This document shows positions 62,401-64,000 of a DNA stretch of 64,000 nt, one piece after another. The stretch covers positions 68,135,088 to 68,199,087 of the forward strand of contig OY282610.1 of the NCBI GenBank assembly GCA_958298945.1. The letters run 5' to 3'. The DNA comes from Atherix ibis. Taxonomy: Eukaryota > Arthropoda > Insecta > Diptera > Athericidae. Numbering within the stretch: the first letter of the stretch is position 1; the number at the start of each line of letters is the position of its first letter. The position numbers were made by a program, and so were the translations under genes. The notes under the pieces are model-generated. The model made no database searches and had not been told where the DNA came from. It saw only the letters and a program-made list of their open reading frames with translations.

Positions 62401-64000
62401 GAGAGAACAAATCAATATTATATAAAGTTTTCAAGAGAAATAATAATTTTTGTTTATTTTTGGGCTGCTATGATTTTCGAAAATCATTTTCGAACATCTT
62501 TAAACAAATCATCAATATGAGAACTATATATTTTTTATGTTAGTTTGTTGCTTCTCTTTCATTTTGTTGCCTAAAAATAAAATTTCGAAAATTCCTAATC
62601 ACATGCTTGTCTACATACATATGTAAAGTGTTTCTTCTATTTTTATATATGTATGCCTAGCAGAAAAATGTATTGATTTAAGAAAAATTTTCACAATATT
62701 GAACGGACACACGTTCACACAAATGTTAATAATAAATTTGCATAGATTTAGTTTTCTTCTCATTATTTATTTTCATATCAAGACAATATTTTTTTTTGGC
62801 TTAACAAATTATCATAGTTGAAAGTATACCACAAAAATTATAAATAGTTTTATTTATTCTAGTTCGTGTTCTCGTTATTTTTCGTCATGACTCTGTTCAC
62901 TCCCTCTGCAACTGTTTGCTTATCGACTAAATTAGAGAGTACAAAAAAGAACCTATTAAAATTAAAAATATAAAAAAAAAATTTCTTCTTCTTAGTTTTG
63001 CCTAAGATTTTCAATTTTCATAACGCGTGATTAATTACATTTTAATGAGTTTGTAAAAACTTCTTGTAATCGATTCAATAGAATTGTGTACGCTCATGAT
63101 TAATCGATTAAAAACGATTAATTTTCATTTATTCTTATTCTTTAAAAAAAAAGGGCCCCTGGTTAAGGTGATGCTATGAAATTTTTGAAGAAAAATTTTC
63201 CTTTCGTTTAATTTTTCTTTAAACGAAAAAAAATTCTCTCAAATTTCTTACGATGAACATTTTCTAATCAAATAATTTTCAATGGATTTGAATTTCGAAT
63301 TAGAAAATTTCTAATCTGAAAAAAGACTATTTAAACTGTATTCTCACATCTTTTTTTCACATTAAATAAAATGTCGAACAAAGTTATTGGATTTTTGAAA
63401 TTTCGAAATTCAAATATTTTCGAATTTGAACAATTAATTAAAATTTCGAACAAAGTTATTGCTTGCATCTTTGAAATTTCGAAATTCAAATATAAAACAA
63501 AAAAAAATATTTCTACTTCGAAAAAGTTTGCAACACAAAATTTCGAAAAAAACACATTTTTCCAGTTTTTAAAAAAATAATAATATTTCTAATTTGGTAC
63601 AATACAATTTCGAATTAGTTAATATCGAATAAGAATAGACTTCTATAATTTCGAATAAAGAATATTGATGTGGGGGTGTTTTCCAGGAGCTTTCAAAAAT
63701 AAAACAAAATGTAAATTTAGAAATTTATAAAAGGAACTATTTTCAGTATTTTTAAATTATGAAAGTTTTAATTTGCTACTATTTGCATTCCCCCCTCTCC
63801 CCTTACCACCTAGCCTCTCTTGACATTTTGTATTTGATCAGAATATTTCGTTATAATCGCTTAGTTTAGATTATGTCGAAAGATTTCCTTTAAAAAAAAT
63901 AATAGAAAACTAGGAAAAATGGAGCAAATCAAATTATTTCATAATATTTACTACTAGAAAAACTGAAAAATAAATCACATCCAAAGTAGAATAATATATA
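59500..64000. other. Very AT-rich DNA, possibly long leader or first intron; no coding exon seen
   Basis: A-rich runs dominate to about 60020, with a CAACAGCAACAGCAAC stretch near 60625-60645 that resembles fly 5'UTRs. Further right are T-rich and A-rich blocks with no recognised element. Open frames of 60-95 codons here look random. Confidence 0.35.

Overview
The window is AT-rich eukaryotic nuclear DNA. Introns with GT..AG borders, short multi-exon genes, AATAAA signals, abundant mariner/Tc1 and non-LTR remnants and fly-like protein sequences point to a dipteran insect, probably a higher fly. That placement is inference; nothing here identifies a species.

Two protein-coding genes could be built with consistent splice phases, both on the + strand. 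Gene 1 (299-7815, 3 exons, 666 aa) has an N-terminal helical segment, a Gly/Ser stretch, one PH domain and a long disordered tail; it looks like a SKAP/AFAP-type adaptor. Its 5.2-kb second intron holds a dead mariner. Gene 2 (15636-19219, 8 exons, 698 aa) has an N-terminal RUN domain and a C-terminal Cys-rich Rubicon-homology domain. It is most like PLEKHM1, the late endosome/autophagosome-lysosome adaptor, but lacks the PH domains of the vertebrate protein.

Between the genes (8.4-15.5 kb) lie remnants of an R1-like non-LTR retrotransposon, a mariner, a Tc1-like element and a 1.8-kb foldback-like element. Directly downstream of gene 2 is a 4.1-kb satellite array of about 31 units of 133 bp with higher-order structure (266 bp and 1463 bp).

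From 24 kb to the end I find no convincing coding exon. 24-31 kb and 58-64 kb are mobile-element-poor, homopolymer-rich DNA. The first contains a possible 5'UTR exon (about 26.4-26.7 kb) and the second a TATA-less core promoter candidate (59.46 kb), so this part may be upstream or intronic DNA of a large gene. 31.7-57.9 kb is a mobile-element graveyard: several decayed IS630/Tc1/mariner transposases on both strands, RTE-like non-LTR 3' ends (one with an internal 88-bp minisatellite ending in a perfect 27-bp palindrome), a short element with perfect 40-bp subterminal inverted repeats whose empty site is visible elsewhere in the window, and two repeat families I cannot assign.

I found no complete new multi-gene system. 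The most unusual signals are the satellite with higher-order units, the minisatellite/palindrome, the foldback-like elements, the unassigned repeats and the PH-less PLEKHM1-like gene. No database search or alignment was run; identities were counted by eye and family calls come from recognising motifs.
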